Source: Planctomycetaceae bacterium (GTDB taxonomy: Bacteria > Planctomycetota > Phycisphaerae > Tepidisphaerales > Tepidisphaeraceae). Taken from it: a DNA stretch of 64,000 bases. Position 1 is the first letter of the stretch, and each line of letters starts with the position of its first letter. A program made the position numbers and the translations under genes. Shown piece by piece: positions 33,755 to 44,300 of this stretch. The notes below the pieces were generated by a model. It was not told the origin of the DNA. It searched no databases and saw only the letters and a program-made list of their open reading frames with translations. The stretch spans positions 62,001 to 126,000 of the forward strand of contig JAIYCY010000029.1 in NCBI GenBank assembly GCA_027487775.1, read 5' to 3'.

Positions 33755-34303
33755 TCAGTGGGCCTGTTGAAATCCTTTTGTCGCCTCGCGTTTCGAGCGA
33801 TGTTCGCGCGTCCATCCGGCGAGGCACAGGAATATAAAGATCGATGCAGAAGTGATTTGCGCAAGCGACTGTTCTTGATGGTGGGAGAATGTGGAGGGCG
33901 AAAACGGGTTTTGTGCTGGACGGAGGTTGGAGAAGTCGGTTGCGAGGTACCAGAGTGCGGGCGGGGCGAGGGTGATGAGAAGGCCGATGAGCCAGCCGAG
34001 GTGAGTGCGTGAGGTGAGGCGGATGGCGCCGGAGAGCCCGGCCGCCGCGAGGGTGATCCAGAGGGAGAGTCGCGCCCAGTCGCCCGTGCCGAGGTCGCTC
34101 GTCGAAGCGTCGGCGGGGAGCAGGCAGGCGAATGCGAGAAAGAGCCACGACACGCCGACGTTCCAGAGCGATTCACGCCAGTCTGCGAAGAATCGGATGG
34201 ACCCGAGGGCGAGGATGATGAGCTGCCCCCACGCGATCATCTCGGCCCGGCCTGTGGTTGCGACGGCGAGCCCGAGCAAGAGGAGATTTGCGAACAGGAA
34301 CAT
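33755..34303 (-). CDS. Integral membrane protein of unknown function
   Basis: 182 residues with five likely membrane helices: MFLFANLLLLGLAVATTG, IAWGQLIILALGSIRFF, VGVSWLFLAFACLLPA, HLGWLIGLLITLAPPALWYL and ITSASIFIFLCLAGW. Basic residues follow the last helix. No family recognised. It lies between the FtsQ-like gene and mraZ on the same strand. No SD is clear at the ATG. Confidence 0.6.
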   Translation of the reverse strand: MFLFANLLLLGLAVATTGRAEMIAWGQLIILALGSIRFFADWRESLWNVGVSWLFLAFACLLPADASTSDLGTGDWARLSLWITLAAAGLSGAIRLTSRTHLGWLIGLLITLAPPALWYLATDFSNLRPAQNPFSPSTFSHHQEQSLAQITSASIFIFLCLAGWTREHRSKREATKGFQQAH

Positions 34304-34349
34304 GGATAGGAGCAGGTACTGTGCGTTGCGTATGAAAGTCAGGCCGCTC

Positions 34350-34385
34350 TTATAGGTCGGGCGATTCTTATAGGTCGGGCGATTG
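34350..34385. repeat. 18-bp perfect tandem duplication
   Basis: CTTATAGGTCGGGCGATT is repeated exactly at 34350-34367 and 34368-34385, between the membrane gene and the FtsQ-like gene. Being identical, it is recent. Confidence 0.9.
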
Positions 34386-34489
34386 AATGGTAGGGCGTAG
34401 GCATGTGGGTGGGGAGGTGCCGGTTGGTGTGATTCCAGTGGCTTGGGGTGTGTCTGGATTTCACATTCTCGGGATGGCGGTTGGGACTT

Positions 34490-35437
34490 TTACTCTCTGG
34501 TGGAGGCTTGTCGGCTCTCGGCCTCGGCGGGGTAGATGACGCGATCGAAGCGTACATCGATCCATGGATAATTGGCGTCGACGCGTCCGAATCGTTCGTG
34601 GATGCGGGCGAGGTACTCGAGTTTTTTGACGGGTTCGACTTCGACAAAGAAGTCGCGAGCGTTGATGGGTCTTCCCCATCGGATTTCGGTGTTGTGTCGC
34701 GTGTGGAGGACGATTTGGGCTGCGTCGGGGTTTTGGCGTGCGGAGAAGTTGCTGACATCGATGAGTGCGATGTCTTGGGCGAAGGGTTTATCGTAGAGGA
34801 GTTTGGCAAGGTCGAGTCCTGCGCGGAGGTCGTCCCCGCGCCAGACGGCGCCTGCGGCGGGCGCGCGTTGAGCGACGCCGGTGATCATTCGGAGTTGGAG
34901 TGATTGGTCGGCGGTCAGTGAGACGCGTCCGACTTCGTCGGCGGTGAATCGTTCGGGAAGTTTGACGCCTTCGGCATCGACCATCCAGAAGGCGTTGTCA
35001 CTTTCGACGAGAGCGGTGGGTATGCGAAACTCGACATCGATTTCGAGTACGCCTGCGCGATTGGCCTCCTCGCCAAACTGTCGGCGCACGCGGCGGACCT
35101 CTTTAACCCACGGTTCGGCGGCGAGCACGTGAGCGACCTCTTTGAGCAGATCAGAATCGAGGGCTGATCGTCCGCGTGTGCCTGGTTTGACGGATTCGAT
35201 GATGCGACCTGCGAGTGCGTCGTTCATCCAAGCCGGGCGATTGAGCAGGACGACTTCGGGTGGTTCAGCGACAGCGGTTCGCTCGGCGACATACTTTCGA
35301 CTCACGCCGTGTCCGATCCATAGCAGTCCGAGCAGGGCAGCACCGATGCCGAAGTGCATCAAGGCGCGCAGGCGTGGTCGCGCTTTGGATTCACGCGTTA
35401 CGACCTCCGTCGACTTCACCTTCCTGGCTCGTCCCAT
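34490..35437 (-). CDS. FtsQ/DivIB-like cell division protein
   Basis: 315 residues: basic cytoplasmic N-terminus, one membrane helix (MHFGIGAALLGLLWIGHGVS), then an outside domain. Features of the FtsQ family are seen: a POTRA-like region (DLLKEVAHVLAAEPWVKEVR) and the later VEFRIPTALVESDNAFWMVD with AEGVKLPERF, matching the FtsQ block in which an unused-Trp/Asp-Gly turn precedes a Pro. Near the end it has EYLARIHERFGRVDANYPWI and DVRFDRVI, the usual C-terminal strand. GGAG lies 5 nt before the ATG. It is two genes from mraZ. FtsQ scaffolds FtsB/FtsL at the septum. Confidence 0.72.
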   Translation of the reverse strand: MGRARKVKSTEVVTRESKARPRLRALMHFGIGAALLGLLWIGHGVSRKYVAERTAVAEPPEVVLLNRPAWMNDALAGRIIESVKPGTRGRSALDSDLLKEVAHVLAAEPWVKEVRRVRRQFGEEANRAGVLEIDVEFRIPTALVESDNAFWMVDAEGVKLPERFTADEVGRVSLTADQSLQLRMITGVAQRAPAAGAVWRGDDLRAGLDLAKLLYDKPFAQDIALIDVSNFSARQNPDAAQIVLHTRHNTEIRWGRPINARDFFVEVEPVKKLEYLARIHERFGRVDANYPWIDVRFDRVIYPAEAESRQASTRE

Positions 35438-35538
35438 CTCATCTCCATTATCGGGAAACCACCCGCGAAAGCTGCAGCAAAGCCTTGGCCTGCTGCCGGA
35501 ATCTTAATTTCATGGCAGATCGGGCTTTAAGAGGTTGG

Positions 35539-37380
35539 TCACTTGGAAACGACCGGCGTTCGCTTCCATGCGACCAATAAAACGACCACGTCTGAGGGTC
35601 GCTTGGCGACCGGGCCTGTGGGGGCGGCGGGGGATGGCTGGGGGGGCTTTCCCGGCGGTTGAGTGGCTGTGTCGGGTTTGACGATGCGGCGGATGGCCTC
35701 GGGCGAGACGATGGTGAGACCGGACGCGGCTGATGGCGTGGGTTGGGTGGCGTTGGGCTGGGATGGAGCTGGGAAGGCAAGTCCAACGAGTCGACCGTCC
35801 GCGATCATGGGTGCGCCGGGGACGGCGAGACTTGTTTCAAGTTCGACGCTCCAATGTCCCTGATCGAGGGTTGCGGTTCCGGAGAACTCCTTGGGCGTGG
35901 TGTTGAACAGATCGAGCGTGGGAAAGCCGGCCGCCTGGATTTCCCCGCCGTCGAATCGGTCGGCGATCGCGAATGCGGGAAGTTTGAGCGAGGTCGAATC
36001 AAGCAGGGCGAGTCCGGAATCGGCATCGATGCGGACGAGTCGTGCCGGATGTGACGCGCTATCGACGGCGATCAGGTCGATGGCGCTTGCGCCTTCGATG
36101 ATGGAAGCTGGCGTGAGGAAGAGACCGCCTCCGATCGAGATTGCGGTTGCGTAGCGGGTGGTGATGGTGAAGCGGACGGACTCGGGCGTCTTGGATTCTT
36201 CGGTCGGTTGAGGCGGGGGTGATTGCGTGGCGGGTCCGGGCTTGGGGAATCGTTCTGATCCCTGGCCGTTGTCGGACGTTGGTGTCTGTTCGACGGGCGT
36301 GTGTGCCTGCTGCGCGGGATCGGGCGGCGCGTGGGCGTCGTCGGGATCGGCGGGCTTTTCGTTCGGTTCGGGCGGAGGAAAGACGAGTGAATTGTCCGGC
36401 CAGCGTGGCGGGATGTCGGCGGGGATCACCGGAACGGTCAGCCGTTCGAACAACTCGACGACGAGTGTTGACGCATCGGTTGCCAGTTTTTCCTGCTCTG
36501 CGAGGCGTGCTTCGACGCGATCGAGGTCCATGACGGTCGCCCGCTCGGTGCGGATGTTTCGGATGATGGTCTCGCGATCGCCTTTGAGTTTTCGGATTTG
36601 TTCCTGGGCTGAATTGATCTGTGAGAGTGTTTCGTTGATGCGTGAGCGGACGTTGGCGTTGCGGAGTTGGATGCGGTCGAATCGCCGGATGGACATCCAT
36701 TCGACGCCCCAGATTTTTTCGGTGTTGCGGACGGATTCGAGTGAGTTGATGGCTTGATCGCGGAGTTGGACGCAGAGGTCGTATTGGCGATTTTTGCGGG
36801 CGTTGGTTTCGATTTGATCGACGGCGATGATCAATCCGAAGACCAGCGATTCGTGGGGATTTTCTATTTGCTTGCTGAGTGCGTCGTAGATGAACTTTGC
36901 AGCGCGGACGCTGTCGCCGGTGCGGATTCTCGCGGCGGCGGCGTTGAGTACGATCGCGGGGTCGTCGGGCGAGAGCTTGAGCGCCCGTTCGAGCAGTTCG
37001 GCTGCCTTGGCGTGGTCGTTCTGCAGAAGAAGCCCGAGCCCGGCGAGGTGCAGCGACTTCACATCCGTCGAGCGTGGGCCGATCGACGCATCGAGCATGC
37101 GCAGGGCCTCGACGTAGCGTTGTTCCTTCATGAGAAGCAGCGCCATCTCGGTCGAGTTGGAATCGGCGGTTGGGGTGTTCGGGACAGTGGGGGTGTGGGT
37201 CGAAGCCGGATCGACGCCTTGCGGATTCGTCGTTTGAACACCGGATGCGAGAGAGGTGTAGAGGAGAGTTATCGCGATCGACGCGACGAGTGCGGGTGCG
37301 AACGAGTTGGGCTGCGTCGTTGGACGGCCTGGGCGTTTGGCGTGATGTATCGGCGTGTTTGTGAGGCTGGAAAAGTTCAT
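35539..37380 (-). CDS. TPR protein with a catalytically dead trypsin-like domain
   Basis: 613 residues. Signal peptide or anchor (APALVASIAITLLYTSLASG), then TPR units (LLLMKEQRYVEALRMLDASI; AGLGLLLQNDHAKAAELLER), a coiled coil (NETLSQINSAQEQIRKLKGD), a Pro/Asp-rich linker, and a C-terminal domain with the frame of DegP-like proteases. In it the expected His, Asp and Ser sites read TPASII, GLALL and VPGAP, so all three catalytic residues seem lost. Probably an envelope scaffold or sensor. The start at 37380 overlaps the polX stop by 4 bp (ATGA), so the two genes are coupled. Confidence 0.75.
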   Translation of the reverse strand: MNFSSLTNTPIHHAKRPGRPTTQPNSFAPALVASIAITLLYTSLASGVQTTNPQGVDPASTHTPTVPNTPTADSNSTEMALLLMKEQRYVEALRMLDASIGPRSTDVKSLHLAGLGLLLQNDHAKAAELLERALKLSPDDPAIVLNAAAARIRTGDSVRAAKFIYDALSKQIENPHESLVFGLIIAVDQIETNARKNRQYDLCVQLRDQAINSLESVRNTEKIWGVEWMSIRRFDRIQLRNANVRSRINETLSQINSAQEQIRKLKGDRETIIRNIRTERATVMDLDRVEARLAEQEKLATDASTLVVELFERLTVPVIPADIPPRWPDNSLVFPPPEPNEKPADPDDAHAPPDPAQQAHTPVEQTPTSDNGQGSERFPKPGPATQSPPPQPTEESKTPESVRFTITTRYATAISIGGGLFLTPASIIEGASAIDLIAVDSASHPARLVRIDADSGLALLDSTSLKLPAFAIADRFDGGEIQAAGFPTLDLFNTTPKEFSGTATLDQGHWSVELETSLAVPGAPMIADGRLVGLAFPAPSQPNATQPTPSAASGLTIVSPEAIRRIVKPDTATQPPGKPPQPSPAAPTGPVAKRPSDVVVLLVAWKRTPVVSK

Positions 37381-39170
37381 CGGTGGCGTTTCCGGTTGAC
37401 CCATGCCCTGATGTCGGAAATCGTACCGCAGTTCAGGATATTTTTCGCCTCTGCGCCGGCGCGCCGAGCGACGGCAATGCCGAGATCGACTTCGCCGAGT
37501 CCGGCGGTGCTGTGTGCGTCGGTGTCGATGGTGAGCGTGCATCCAGCCTTGATGGCTGCCCGTGCGAGGTCGTCATTGAGGTCGAGTCGCGGGTAGCTCG
37601 CGTTGATCTCGAGGGCCGTTCCGGAGGCGTGGGCGGCTTCGAAGATCCTGTTCCATTCCGGTTCGAGTCCGTTTCTTTGATTGATGAGTCTTCCGGTGGG
37701 ATGACCGATGACGTTGACGTATGGATTGTCGATCGCGCGGAGGAGGCGTTCGGTGGCCCGCTGTGAATCCTGGCGCAGAGCGGTGTGAGGGCTGGCGACG
37801 ACGAAATCGAGTTGTTGGAGGATGTCATCGTCGTAGTCGAGTGAACCGTCGGCGAGGATGTCGACTTCGGAGCCGATGAGGATGGTCATGCCGGGGATTT
37901 TTCCGTCGAGTCGTCGAACGTCTTGAATTTGTTGGAGCAGGCGTTCGGGTTCGAGCCCGCGTGCGATGGCCTGAGAGCGGCTGTGGTCAGTGATGACGAT
38001 GTAATCGAGCCCGAGTGCGCGAGCGGCGTGGGCCATCTCGAGGATCGAGGCCTCGCCGTCGCTGGCGGTGGTGTGGCAGTGAAGTTCACCGCGTAGGTCA
38101 ATTCGCACGACCAGCGTGGGGAGTTTGTTTTGGGCGGCCAGTTCGATCTCGCCGCGATCTTCGCGTAGTTCGGGTTCGATGAAGGCGAGGTCGAGTTTGG
38201 CATAGATGTCCGCTTCATGGCGTGACGCGACGGCGGTGGAATAGTCGATGCCGAGGCCCGCCGTCGCTTTGACGGTATCTCGACGGGCTTCCCAGTCGGT
38301 GGTTTTCCAGAGTCCCCATTCGTTGAGTGTCAGCCCTCGTTCGATTGCACGAGAGCGGAGTTTAACGTTGTGCTCCTTGCTGCCGGTGAAGTATTGGATC
38401 GCCGCCCCGTAACAGTCGGTCGGCACGACGCGTAGATCGACCTGCAGGTTCGAATCGGTTCTTACGCTCGCCTTGGTCGGCCCGCATGCGAGTATTTCGC
38501 GCACGCCGGGCAGTGTTGTGAATCGATCGGTGACGACGGATCCGTCGTATCCGGCTTTGAGCGCGGCAAGGATATCCAGATCGCCGATCGTCTCGCGTCT
38601 GCGTCGCAGGCTTCCTGCGACATCGGCGCGTTCGACTTCGGCAAATCCGCGCACGCCCTCGAGCAGAGTTGAAGCGATTGAGATCACATGCCCGATCCCG
38701 ACCCGCGTCTGGGCGACCGCCCGCATGCGGATTGAGTCTGCGAGCTGTTCGAGTTTTTTGGGGCCGATTCCTTTGAGGCCGGCGAGTTTGCCTTGGTTGA
38801 GGGCTGATTCGAGCTGTTCGATCGATTCGATGCCGCGTTCGCGCCAGAAGAGTGCGATCGTCTTGGGTCCGACGCCCGGCAGGTTGAGCATCTCGATGAG
38901 TCCGCTTGGGATGCTCGATGCGAGGGATTCGAAGTCCTCGCTGCGTCCGTTGCGGACGAAATCGACGATGATAGACCGGCTCGATTTGCCGATGCCGTCG
39001 AGGGATTCGAGCGCGTCGCGAGCGACGAGGTCGGCGAGGTCGATCGACGCGTCATCGAGAAGCCTTGCGACGCGCGTGAACGCGATCGACTTGAAAACCG
39101 GCTCCCCGCGAATCTCAAGAATGGCGGCCATCGTACGAAATCGTTCGGCGATCTCTTGTGAGAGGGTCAT
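37377..39170 (-). CDS. polX: DNA polymerase/3'-5' exonuclease PolX (PHP domain)
   Basis: 597 residues. Gap-filling family X polymerase used in base excision repair. Helix-hairpin-helix segments come first (SLDGIGKSSRSIIVDF, LPGVGPKTIALF, LKGIGPKKLEQL). The polymerase core has RRETIGDLDI (Asp 198 and 200) and QVDLRVV (Asp 245). The PHP exonuclease domain begins at GELHCHTTASDGE (361-373) and runs through YIVITDHSRS, SEVDILADGSLDY and TIDTDAHS. All metal-binding motifs are intact. Confidence 0.95.
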   Translation of the reverse strand: MTLSQEIAERFRTMAAILEIRGEPVFKSIAFTRVARLLDDASIDLADLVARDALESLDGIGKSSRSIIVDFVRNGRSEDFESLASSIPSGLIEMLNLPGVGPKTIALFWRERGIESIEQLESALNQGKLAGLKGIGPKKLEQLADSIRMRAVAQTRVGIGHVISIASTLLEGVRGFAEVERADVAGSLRRRRETIGDLDILAALKAGYDGSVVTDRFTTLPGVREILACGPTKASVRTDSNLQVDLRVVPTDCYGAAIQYFTGSKEHNVKLRSRAIERGLTLNEWGLWKTTDWEARRDTVKATAGLGIDYSTAVASRHEADIYAKLDLAFIEPELREDRGEIELAAQNKLPTLVVRIDLRGELHCHTTASDGEASILEMAHAARALGLDYIVITDHSRSQAIARGLEPERLLQQIQDVRRLDGKIPGMTILIGSEVDILADGSLDYDDDILQQLDFVVASPHTALRQDSQRATERLLRAIDNPYVNVIGHPTGRLINQRNGLEPEWNRIFEAAHASGTALEINASYPRLDLNDDLARAAIKAGCTLTIDTDAHSTAGLGEVDLGIAVARRAGAEAKNILNCGTISDIRAWVNRKRHR

Positions 39171-39377
39171 GCGGAGGAAGTTTAGGGTAGATCGGGTGGG
39201 GTGCGGAGTTGAAGTTTGTAAACGTGGGAAGATTCTTCGGAAGTTGCGGGGTGGCGAGGGGTGCGATACTGTTTTGCATGGTTGCGGGCGGATCGGTCAC
39301 GTGTCGGTCGCCTGCGGGTTGGATGAGTCGATCAAAGAACGCAGGGCAAGCCAATAGCTCAGATCATGGAGGATCTC

Positions 39378-40238
39378 ATGAAGAAGAGTGGATCAAGCGA
39401 GAGCGTCCGTCGAACCGGAGCCAGTTTTTCTGGGCCGACGTTAGCAGGGTCGGTGTTTCGCGGGTGCGTGACGGCTGTTGCTGCGGCATTGTTGATGGGA
39501 TCGGTATTGGGGTGCAATGACGTCATCGGTCGGAGTCACGTTTCGCGTGAAGCGGGCATGAAAGCCTTCGACGCTGCCGACTACGAACAGGCCGCGGCAG
39601 CGTTCATGGACGCGACCCGGCAGAATCCGCGTGATTACAAGAGTTTTTACATGGCCGGTCAGTGCTATGAGAAGCTGAATCTCGAGCAGAAGACGATCTT
39701 CAGTTACAAGTCGGCGCTCAACGCGATGCAGTCGACCGAGATCGGCCGGGGTGATGAGGAGTTTAAGGGCAAGATCATCGACGCGTTGTCGTCCTATCTC
39801 GCGCGGGCCGTGAGTCGCGAGGCCGAGATCGAGGCGTTGGTTCAGAGTGCCCAGCGTCTCGATGTCGCCCCACAGCGGGCGGCCCAGGATTGGGTGGTGC
39901 TGGCGAAGATTTACGCCAACCTCGGAGACGCCGACAACGCGATCGACGCTTACAACCGCGCGAGCCTGCTCGCACCCGGCGATTTCAACCTCGCGAAGAC
40001 CTATGGCCTTTACCTTGAGAGTCTTGCCCAGCCGCGGCGTGCTGAGCCTTATTTGATTCGTGCCTACCAGCTGAGTCCGGAAGATGTCGATGTGGCCCGC
40101 GCGTTGCGTCGCATCGGAGTCGTGCCCGGCCCGAGCCTGCTCAATCAGGCCGACCTCGCCCGTCCGATCGTGCCGGAAGGCCCGCTGCCGGAGCTCAAGC
40201 TCTTCCCCTCGCAGACGCCCCCGGCGCCGCGTCAATAA
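39378..40238 (+). CDS. TPR lipoprotein
   Basis: 286 residues. The signal sequence ends in MGSVLGC, a lipobox, so Cys is lipidated and the protein anchored in a membrane. TPR units follow: GMKAFDAADYEQAAAAFMDA, SFYMAGQCYEKLNLEQK, WVVLAKIYANLGDADNAIDA and AKTYGLYLESLAQPRRAEPY. The tail is Pro-rich. GGAGG (39368-39372) lies 5 nt before ATG 39378, which decides against the earlier ATG 39366. TPR lipoproteins of this kind act in outer-membrane assembly or pilus biogenesis; specific role unknown. It is divergent from polX. Confidence 0.82.
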   Translation: MKKSGSSESVRRTGASFSGPTLAGSVFRGCVTAVAAALLMGSVLGCNDVIGRSHVSREAGMKAFDAADYEQAAAAFMDATRQNPRDYKSFYMAGQCYEKLNLEQKTIFSYKSALNAMQSTEIGRGDEEFKGKIIDALSSYLARAVSREAEIEALVQSAQRLDVAPQRAAQDWVVLAKIYANLGDADNAIDAYNRASLLAPGDFNLAKTYGLYLESLAQPRRAEPYLIRAYQLSPEDVDVARALRRIGVVPGPSLLNQADLARPIVPEGPLPELKLFPSQTPPAPRQ

Positions 40239-40358
40239 CTTCCTCGATCATCTCACTTCCTCGATCATCTCTTGACGAGAGTCGTTGTGGTGCGATGAAC
40301 GGATCCGATCGTGACACCGCCTGATCCGTCAGCGGGTCAAGTGAATCGGTCGATTGAT

Positions 40359-41306
40359 TCAATCGGTACTGCGTTCAGGTCGGGCGAAGAATTCGATCGA
40401 CTTTGGATCGACGTGGATCTCAACCGGGAGATCGCCGAGCGGTTCGCCGTCGATTTGCACTTTTGCGTTTCCTTCGATCCTGTTTCCTTCGATCCTGTTT
40501 CCTTCGATTCTGATGTGTGAGGCACGAAGCAGCATCGCCCGCGGCGGTTTGAGTTTTCCGCGTGCCGCGCGGATGGCGCATCCGATCGCATCCCATGACG
40601 AGTTCATGGGAAGAATGGTGAGATCGAGCAGGCGGTCGTTTGAGCGCGCCTCGGGTGCGATCGAAAAGCCTGCACCGTACTCGGGCATGTTGGCAGCGAT
40701 GACGGTGGCCGGTCCTTCAAAGATGCGTTGTCCATCGCCATCGACCCGAATCAGTGGAGGTGTAAAGCGTATCAACCGACGCGTGATCGGGCCGATGTAA
40801 CTGAGTTTCGTGATCGCCCCGCGACGACGGTCGGCCAGATCGTGGACGACATCGGCGTCGAAGCCGACGCCGCACATCGCCAGCATCACACGTCCGTTGA
40901 CGCGTGCGACATCCAGTCGGCGTTTGAGGTTGGTTCTGATTGTCTGCGCGATCTCCGCCGCGCCATGCGTTGGATCTGTAGACCATCGATGCCCGACATG
41001 TCGCGCGACGAGGTTGGCGGTGCCGGTCGGAACGATCAACATGGGCGGGGGCGTGGAATCGAGTTGGGATTGTCGATTCAGCAGATGTTCGACGACCGAT
41101 CGCACGGTGCCGTCTCCGCCGAGGATGATGGCGGGCAAATGATCCATGTGCTTCGCGTTGGACGGATGACCGAGAGACTCAATGGGCATGACATGGGAGT
41201 GGATGCCGTGTTCGCGAAGCGATTGATCAAGCCGCATGGCGCGGGCCTCGGATCGCCCGACGCCGCTGCGTGGATTGAAGATGAGTCTGACTTCGAGTGG
41301 CTTCAT
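40359..41306 (-). CDS. Diacylglycerol kinase-like lipid kinase (YegS/BmrU family)
   Basis: 315 residues. The catalytic domain starts RLIFNPRSGVG and has the nucleotide motif IILGGDGTVRSVVEHL, then LIVPTGTANLVAR (GTxN). The second domain has MLAMCGVGFDADVVHDL. Members phosphorylate diacylglycerol, sphingosine or other lipids. Near the C-terminus the pentapeptide RIEGN occurs three times because of a 15-bp tandem repeat in a surface loop. It starts 24 bp after the big propeller gene stop and may share its transcript. Confidence 0.88.
   Translation of the reverse strand: MKPLEVRLIFNPRSGVGRSEARAMRLDQSLREHGIHSHVMPIESLGHPSNAKHMDHLPAIILGGDGTVRSVVEHLLNRQSQLDSTPPPMLIVPTGTANLVARHVGHRWSTDPTHGAAEIAQTIRTNLKRRLDVARVNGRVMLAMCGVGFDADVVHDLADRRRGAITKLSYIGPITRRLIRFTPPLIRVDGDGQRIFEGPATVIAANMPEYGAGFSIAPEARSNDRLLDLTILPMNSSWDAIGCAIRAARGKLKPPRAMLLRASHIRIEGNRIEGNRIEGNAKVQIDGEPLGDLPVEIHVDPKSIEFFARPERSTD
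40467..40511. repeat. 15-bp tandem repeat inside the lipid kinase gene
   Basis: Three 15-bp units (GTTTCCTTCGATCCT; third copy with one change) at 40467-40481, 40482-40496 and 40497-40511 keep the reading frame and add RIEGN copies to the protein. Confidence 0.9.
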
Positions 41307-41330
41307 CGGGTGTCGCTTGGCATGGGGCGT

Positions 41331-44300
41331 TCACTTCACCGCGATTTTAAGAAGCTGGCCGTTGTGATTGACCAGAATCGCGCCCGGGATCGCGCGAAAA
41401 GCCTGTGCACCACTTGCCAGATTCAGCTTGAAGTCGTTCATGAGCAGTCCGCTCTCCATGCCGCTTCGCACGCGTTGACGACTGAAGACTTCGATCGCGG
41501 GGGTTCCCTCGTCTTCGACTGCGACCGCGAGGATGTCGCTGCCCAGCATCAATCCGTCACCGACGCGAATCTGCCGTTTCTCGCCGGGGGTCGGTTGTCT
41601 CGACCATGTGCCGCGGACGATTTGCGTCTTGCCGTCGGCTCCGGGCATGGAGCGACGTGTGGCGGAGACGATGAGTCGATCGTTCCATGCGTACAACTGG
41701 GCGCCTTGGGGGCGTAATCTGACGGGTTGTTGTTGTCCGGGGGCGAGGAGCGAGAGGGAGACTTCCGTGCGTCGCCCGGCGACGTTTTCGGTGAGTGGTT
41801 CGCCGGTCGCGAAGTCGAAGAGAGCGACACGGTATTGATCGCTTTGCGCATCGAGCACCAAAGCGAGCAGATCGCGCCACGCGACGGCCTGGCCTGGCGC
41901 GCGGGAGAATTGTGCGGGCATTCCGCGATTGGACGTGACCAGCGATCGTTCGAAGGTGGTTGTGGTCGGATCAAGAAGGGTATCGAATCCGATGAGGCGA
42001 CTCTGTGTGACGAGTACGACGCGGCCGCGCCCGTCGGTGGCGAGATTGACGATGCGATGCGCGGGACCTGCGGACTGTGCATGTTCGCAGATGACTCGAC
42101 CCGAGTCTGGATCGATGATGACGAGTCTCGAGCTGCTGGAGGTCGTGGTCGTGATCGCTAACGTCGCGCCGGTGTAAGCGATGTGCTGCGGCGGCCGATC
42201 GATGATGCGTCGGTCCCATCGCACGGCACCGGTCGCGCGATCGAGCGCGATCATGCGCCCGTTGTTCATCATCACAACCATCACGGAAGGCCCCGCGCCG
42301 ATCACGCGTAGGATCATGGGCGCCCGACTCGGATGCCTCGGATCTTCGTCGAACACCGCAGCCGCATTTCCCGCGTTGGCGTTGTTCATCTGTCGGATCA
42401 TCAGGTTGCGTTGTCGGATGTTGATCGCGACGGCTTGTTGCTGCTGCGCGGGATCGGCTTGTGCAACGATCGGCCGCTGCTTGGATGCACGAATCCATCC
42501 GCCGCGATCGACGAGAAGGCCTTGGGGGGAAGCGATTGCACCGGGCCTGAATGTCCATCGAAGCGAACCGTCCGGGTTCATGGAGGCCAGCGCGTCAGGC
42601 CAGGCCAGCACCGGCCCCTCGCGCAGTCGAATGATCGACCACGGCTCTGGCTGGCGTCCGATCGGCTCATAAGCGGATCGCTTGTTGAGATTCGCATCGA
42701 GTGAGACGAGGCGATTCCGCTCGATCGCAAAAATCACATCCGCGCTTGTATCGATGCCGAGTTCGTCGATTTCCGGATCATCCTGAACACCAGAGCAGAA
42801 GATCGTGGCGTCGAGTCGAGCGAGGATCGAGCCTGCGACGTTGCTGGCATCGGGTGTGATGAGGTTCGGGTGCGTGGGCTCTGGTAGATCCGATTCCAAG
42901 GATGAGAGTCGTCGGGTCGGTTCTGTGGTGGAGGAGGGATCGATGCGTTCGACGGCAGCGCGGACGAGTGCGGGGTGATCGATCGTTCGAGCGGCTTCGA
43001 GGAGACGATTGAGTGCGGCGGCGCGGAGTGAGACTTCGCCGGCCGGAGTGGAGTTCAACCATCGGATGCTCGATCGAATCGCCTCGCCGGTTTGTTCTTT
43101 GTGGTTCTGCAGCTCGATGAGTTTGGGGTAGACCGCGCTGGCGTCTGCGAGTGGGAAACGTTCGATCGATTCGCGAAGGACGTCCGGATCGTTCTGGGCG
43201 ATGGCCTGATCGAGTCTTGCGCGGGCGATGGCGTTGTAGTGTGCTTGGAGATCTGCTGCGAGGGTGGGTGGCGTGGGGCGTGAACTGTTTTCGATGAGTT
43301 GCGAGAGTTCTGCGTGTGCGAGTTCGCCTGCGGTCGTCAGGCTGGAATCGATCAGATCGAGCTGGATCGGGGCGAGTTCGGGATCTGCGAGCAGTTCGAT
43401 GCGAAGCTTGCCTGCGTTGAGCGGATCGAGTGTAGCGATGCTGCGTGCCCGCTGCAGGATGGCTGCTGCGCGTTCGGCGGGCTCGTCGCTTGCGCGCTCG
43501 ATCGAGTCAAAGATGCGATTGATCATCGCAAGATCGCTTGCCGACTCAGCGAGCAGGCTCTGTGCGATCGACCATGCCGCCGCGAGCGAAGCATCGGCCT
43601 GCGTGGCGTTGCTTCGTGAGAGCTCGATCGCCTCGTCAAGCCAGCGCATGGCCTCTGCGGAGTCTCGGCTTCGCAGGGCCTGTTGTGCGAGTCTTAGTCG
43701 CGGCGCGGGATCGCGTGGACGCTCAGCCGCCTCGAGTGCGAGTCGCTCGCGCAGTTGTGCGACGTCGCCGTAGAGGCTGATCCGATCCCATGCCACGATC
43801 GCGAGCGTTCCTCGGTCGTAAGCCAGATTTCCGGGCCGTTCATCCCCGGTCCACGACTCGCGCGCGGGATAACTGGACAAATGTCGACCCGACTTGGCAT
43901 CGAGTCTTCGAACCTGCGTTGCCGTCGGGATCAGGATTGCATTGCCTGCGATCACCGGCCGGCCTGCAAGCGCGTTGTTGCGGCGGGTAGCGGTCACGAT
44001 CGGATGCTTCCACGAAACGGCGCGTGTCACGTCAGTGGCGCTTTCATGGGTGAGACGATCGAGGTTGACCGACACCAGCATGCGGTCGCTTGCGAGGATG
44101 ATTCGTCCGTCGATTAGCCCTGCGAGAAGCCAATAGCGATCCGCGTTCACCGCTTCGATGCCCTGAGGCCCGCCGGGCGAATCGGAGAGAGGTCTGAGAT
44201 CGATCCGACTGATCGGTCGCCCGTCCGAGAGATCAAACGCCTGCAACTCGCGCGTGACGGGATCGACAAACCAAATCCGCCCGTCATGTGCGATCGGCGG

